From positions 186,001 through 250,000 of the forward strand of contig JNEN01000834.1 in the NCBI GenBank assembly GCA_000697355.1: 64,000 nt of DNA, read 5' to 3'. Source of the stretch: Syncephalastrum monosporum B8922. Its lineage: Eukaryota > Mucoromycota > Mucoromycetes > Mucorales > Syncephalastraceae. This document shows positions 61,788 to 64,000 of this stretch, piece by piece. The notes below the pieces were generated by a model. It did no database searches. It had not been told where the DNA came from and saw only the letters and a program-made list of their open reading frames with translations. Positions within the stretch are counted from its first letter, which is position 1. Each line of letters begins with the position of its first letter. Both the position numbers and the translations under genes were made by a program.

Positions 61788-62641
61788 TAAAGAGAAAAAC
61801 AATGAAAAGAGAGGTGTGTCGCATTCCAAAAAGAGGAATGCGAAAGAGTGAGCACAAATAAACTTTTCTTTTACTTTGGAGTGTCCCAGTCGAATCTACA
61901 CTTTAGCTTGCTTTGCTCAGTAACCTATTCCGATACAAATCTTATTACCTAATTACTATCTATGCTTATATCTTCAAAGATTTCTTTCTTCGTCTAAACA
62001 GGTTGAAAGATAATGATTCGGTTGCAGCAACGGTGAGCGACTTCAGGATATATCGACTCATCGAGTATCGAGTTATCGAGTGGATACTGTAGCACCTCGT
62101 CACCAACATCCATCTAGGCAAGAAAATGTGAAGGAACGCGATTGAAATGCAACGAAAGATATGTGAAGGAACGCAAACGGGACTCAAGTCCAAGAGGCAA
62201 GCACAGCACATAATATTTTTTACACGCAAAGCAGAGTGTTTATGGTGCTATGCATAATACTAAGAAGGTTTTTAACATGTATTACTTCACGTGCTGCATA
62301 GAAGATGATCGTCGACCATAACCGCCATCGGGTTGTCTTGTGAGCTGGCACACTTGATATGTCTCAATATAATCGTCAATGCGGGGTAACATGGTCTGTG
62401 CATTGGCCGATGCTAAAATTTAAGAGGAGCCAAAATGTCCCATTTACAAATTTGACAGCCATGATCACCGACGCTCTTAACTTCACTTTAAATATTAAAT
62501 AGAATGCGGACCAACCCTATTGTCTGCTGGTATATGGCAGTTGTGTCCGTAGATATCCAGCATCGATAGATTTACAGCAAGGGGCAACTATACTTTTGAC
62601 GGAATCCAATCATTGATCGAGATTTGACTATGGAATGTATA
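61788..62641. other. intergenic, 3' flank of CTF4
   Basis: About 850 bases, AT-rich. A cluster of TATCGA/TCGAG words at 62040-62085. No gene recognised. Confidence 0.5.
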
Positions 62642-64000
62642 TTACAAGTAAAGACGTGCACGCTTGTTGGAGGTAAAGGATGAATCATTCATCCCATCCA
62701 GGACCATACGGTCTGAGTCCAGTCGTTTCTCCTATCAGACATCAGATGAGACCCTCCCCTTCTCTCAGAGCACAATTACTGAGCTTACCTCTGCCACTTG
62801 CTGCATTCTCTCGGCCAAAGTAACAAGCTGAAAGTGCGACGCGATCTTGACTGCAGCTGCCACCGACTTGGGTGAGTGCAACGCGGCTGTGAGCTCCATC
62901 GCTCTCTGGGTCTTGTCGCTTTTGCACGCAATTTGTATCAACTGTAGCAGTGCTTTATCCATGGCCAGGTTCGAAGCGTTGGTCGTGGTATGCACATCAA
63001 AGTCGTCGTACTCGTCGCGGAGCGCCGGCTCGCTCTTTTCGTGACTGGACATGATGCTTTCGCGGAGGACGCGTTCTTCGAGTCGGACGGTCTCAGCGTC
63101 GGCGAGTGCCAGCGGCATCTGTAAATCAACTTCATCCAGGAAAGATCGAGGGAAGCCAGGTCCGTCGGCTGGACTCTAAACCGAGAAGCCTGTTTTAGCC
63201 TTGTGTCCGGTTCTCTTTTCATTTCCTCCTTACCTTCAGAATCATGCACATCAGTTTGTCACGGGTAAGTCCGACAGGCCAGTATGTTTCCTTTCGGTCC
63301 CGCGCTTGTGCGACCGCTTGCCCGTCAAAGACAGGTACCCAGGTTGCTTGGCCCGGCAAACGTTGGCGATCAAGCACGCAAATAATATTTTGAGAGTCTC
63401 CCATGGCAGCTTGCTATGAACCGCATGAGTGAACATTTCTCTATTCATGTTGGGTACGTACCAGTGTTTCCGAAAAACCGAGCCATGTGAGCTGTGTGTT
63501 ATTTTTGAGTGGCAGCTGATCCTTTTGTAAGAATTGCTTTGTGTGCGTGTCCATCAAGATATATCGCAGATTTTGAGTTCCTAATACTCGCACGTAAGTA
63601 ACTGTAATTCCATGCCGCCGATAAAAGTTACCGTTCAGAGCGGTTCCATCCTGATAGACAAAGATAGCCAAGCTTCCATATGCTGCCATGCTGACAATGT
63701 TTTCCAGACGGAAAATGTAGTTTTGAATGCCGGTGATAGAGAACATTCGGATATATCCAGCAGATGTCGACGCAATGATAGCTTCCTTGTTAATCGCCAC
63801 ATCTAATTAATTAAAGCAGTTAAGTTGTGCGAACGTCTTTAAATGCAACCTGACTCACTTGTGATACTCTCGCCTTCGGGCATATGCACTGTCCACTCAT
63901 TGATCGTGGACCAGTTTTCCAGCGGTCGATAGTAAAGAAGCGATGCTCTCCGGGATGCATCACCCTCGGCATCTGTGCGAGGCTGGCCTTCGGGCGCGGC
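62642..64000 (-). CDS. CTF4: CTF4/WDHD1 (And-1/Mcl1) replisome adaptor, N-terminus beyond the window
   Basis: Trimeric hub linking the CMG helicase to DNA polymerase alpha. The gene enters from the right edge (first visible residues AAPEGQPRTDAEG) and covers the last part of the linker, then the SepB-type beta-propeller: ENWSTINEWTVHMPEGE, ASTSAGYIRMFSITGIQ, QLTWLGFSE, MGDSQNIICVLDRQ, TYWPVGLTRDKLMCMILK, followed by the helical bundle ESIMSSHEKSEPALRDEYD, ALLQLIQIACKSDKTQRAMEL and HFQLVTLAERMQQVAE. An intron (GTAAGC...TGATAG, about 62733-62789) leads to a last exon EKRLDSDRMVLDG...NKRARLYL with a Lys/Arg-rich end. 5'-partial. Order and motifs match WDHD1/Ctf4 closely; no C-terminal HMG box is present. 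Confidence 0.88.

Overview
The window is nuclear DNA from a fungus, most likely an early-diverging one (Mucoromycota, probably Mucorales; inferred). Genes are split by many short introns of about 50-80 bp with GT(A/G)NG donors and CTAAC-like branch sites. Start codons often follow pyrimidine-rich leaders. The gene set includes families typical of these fungi: a pterin-dependent phenylalanine hydroxylase, a WDR7/rabconnectin-3-beta homologue, a FIST-domain protein, a GH72 glucanosyltransferase and an RMD1 protein. No rRNA, tRNA, CRISPR or prokaryotic operon was seen.

Layout. 1-20 kb: a KIN4-type kinase cut by the left edge, a GPI-anchored GH72 wall enzyme, a possible 50-residue membrane protein, a four-helix SUR7/PalI-like protein, phenylalanine hydroxylase, a CDC50 flippase subunit and the mitochondrial fission dynamin DNM1. 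A gene-poor stretch with decayed coding sequence follows (17.4-20.3 kb). 20-36 kb: VPS24 (ESCRT-III), RMD1, CCT2 chaperonin, cystathionine gamma-synthase, a PKA catalytic subunit, a membrane-anchored fatty-aldehyde dehydrogenase, and a small unknown gene built by tandem exon duplication. 36-53 kb: a FIST protein, a large WDR7-like gene, a CYSTM microprotein, a CRAL-TRIO protein, an acidic unknown protein, a GATA zinc-finger gene broken into seven exons, and the splicing factor SYF1. 53-64 kb: a coiled-coil protein, an M50B-like peptidase, an Old Yellow Enzyme, COX16, a GRX3/4 glutaredoxin, a decayed element between diverged inverted repeats, and CTF4 cut by the right edge.

The genes are mostly unrelated housekeeping, membrane-trafficking and signalling functions, packed tightly. 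Several convergent pairs have stop codons only 35-220 bp apart. There is no obvious biosynthetic or defence cluster. The most interesting content is structural: two genes visible only after reconstructing short exons (GATA factor, CYSTM protein), a tandem exon duplication, a GC-AG intron, a CGFT glutaredoxin site, and a roughly 2 kb element with inverted-repeat arms. All exon structures were read by eye from splice signals and conserved motifs, without transcript data.
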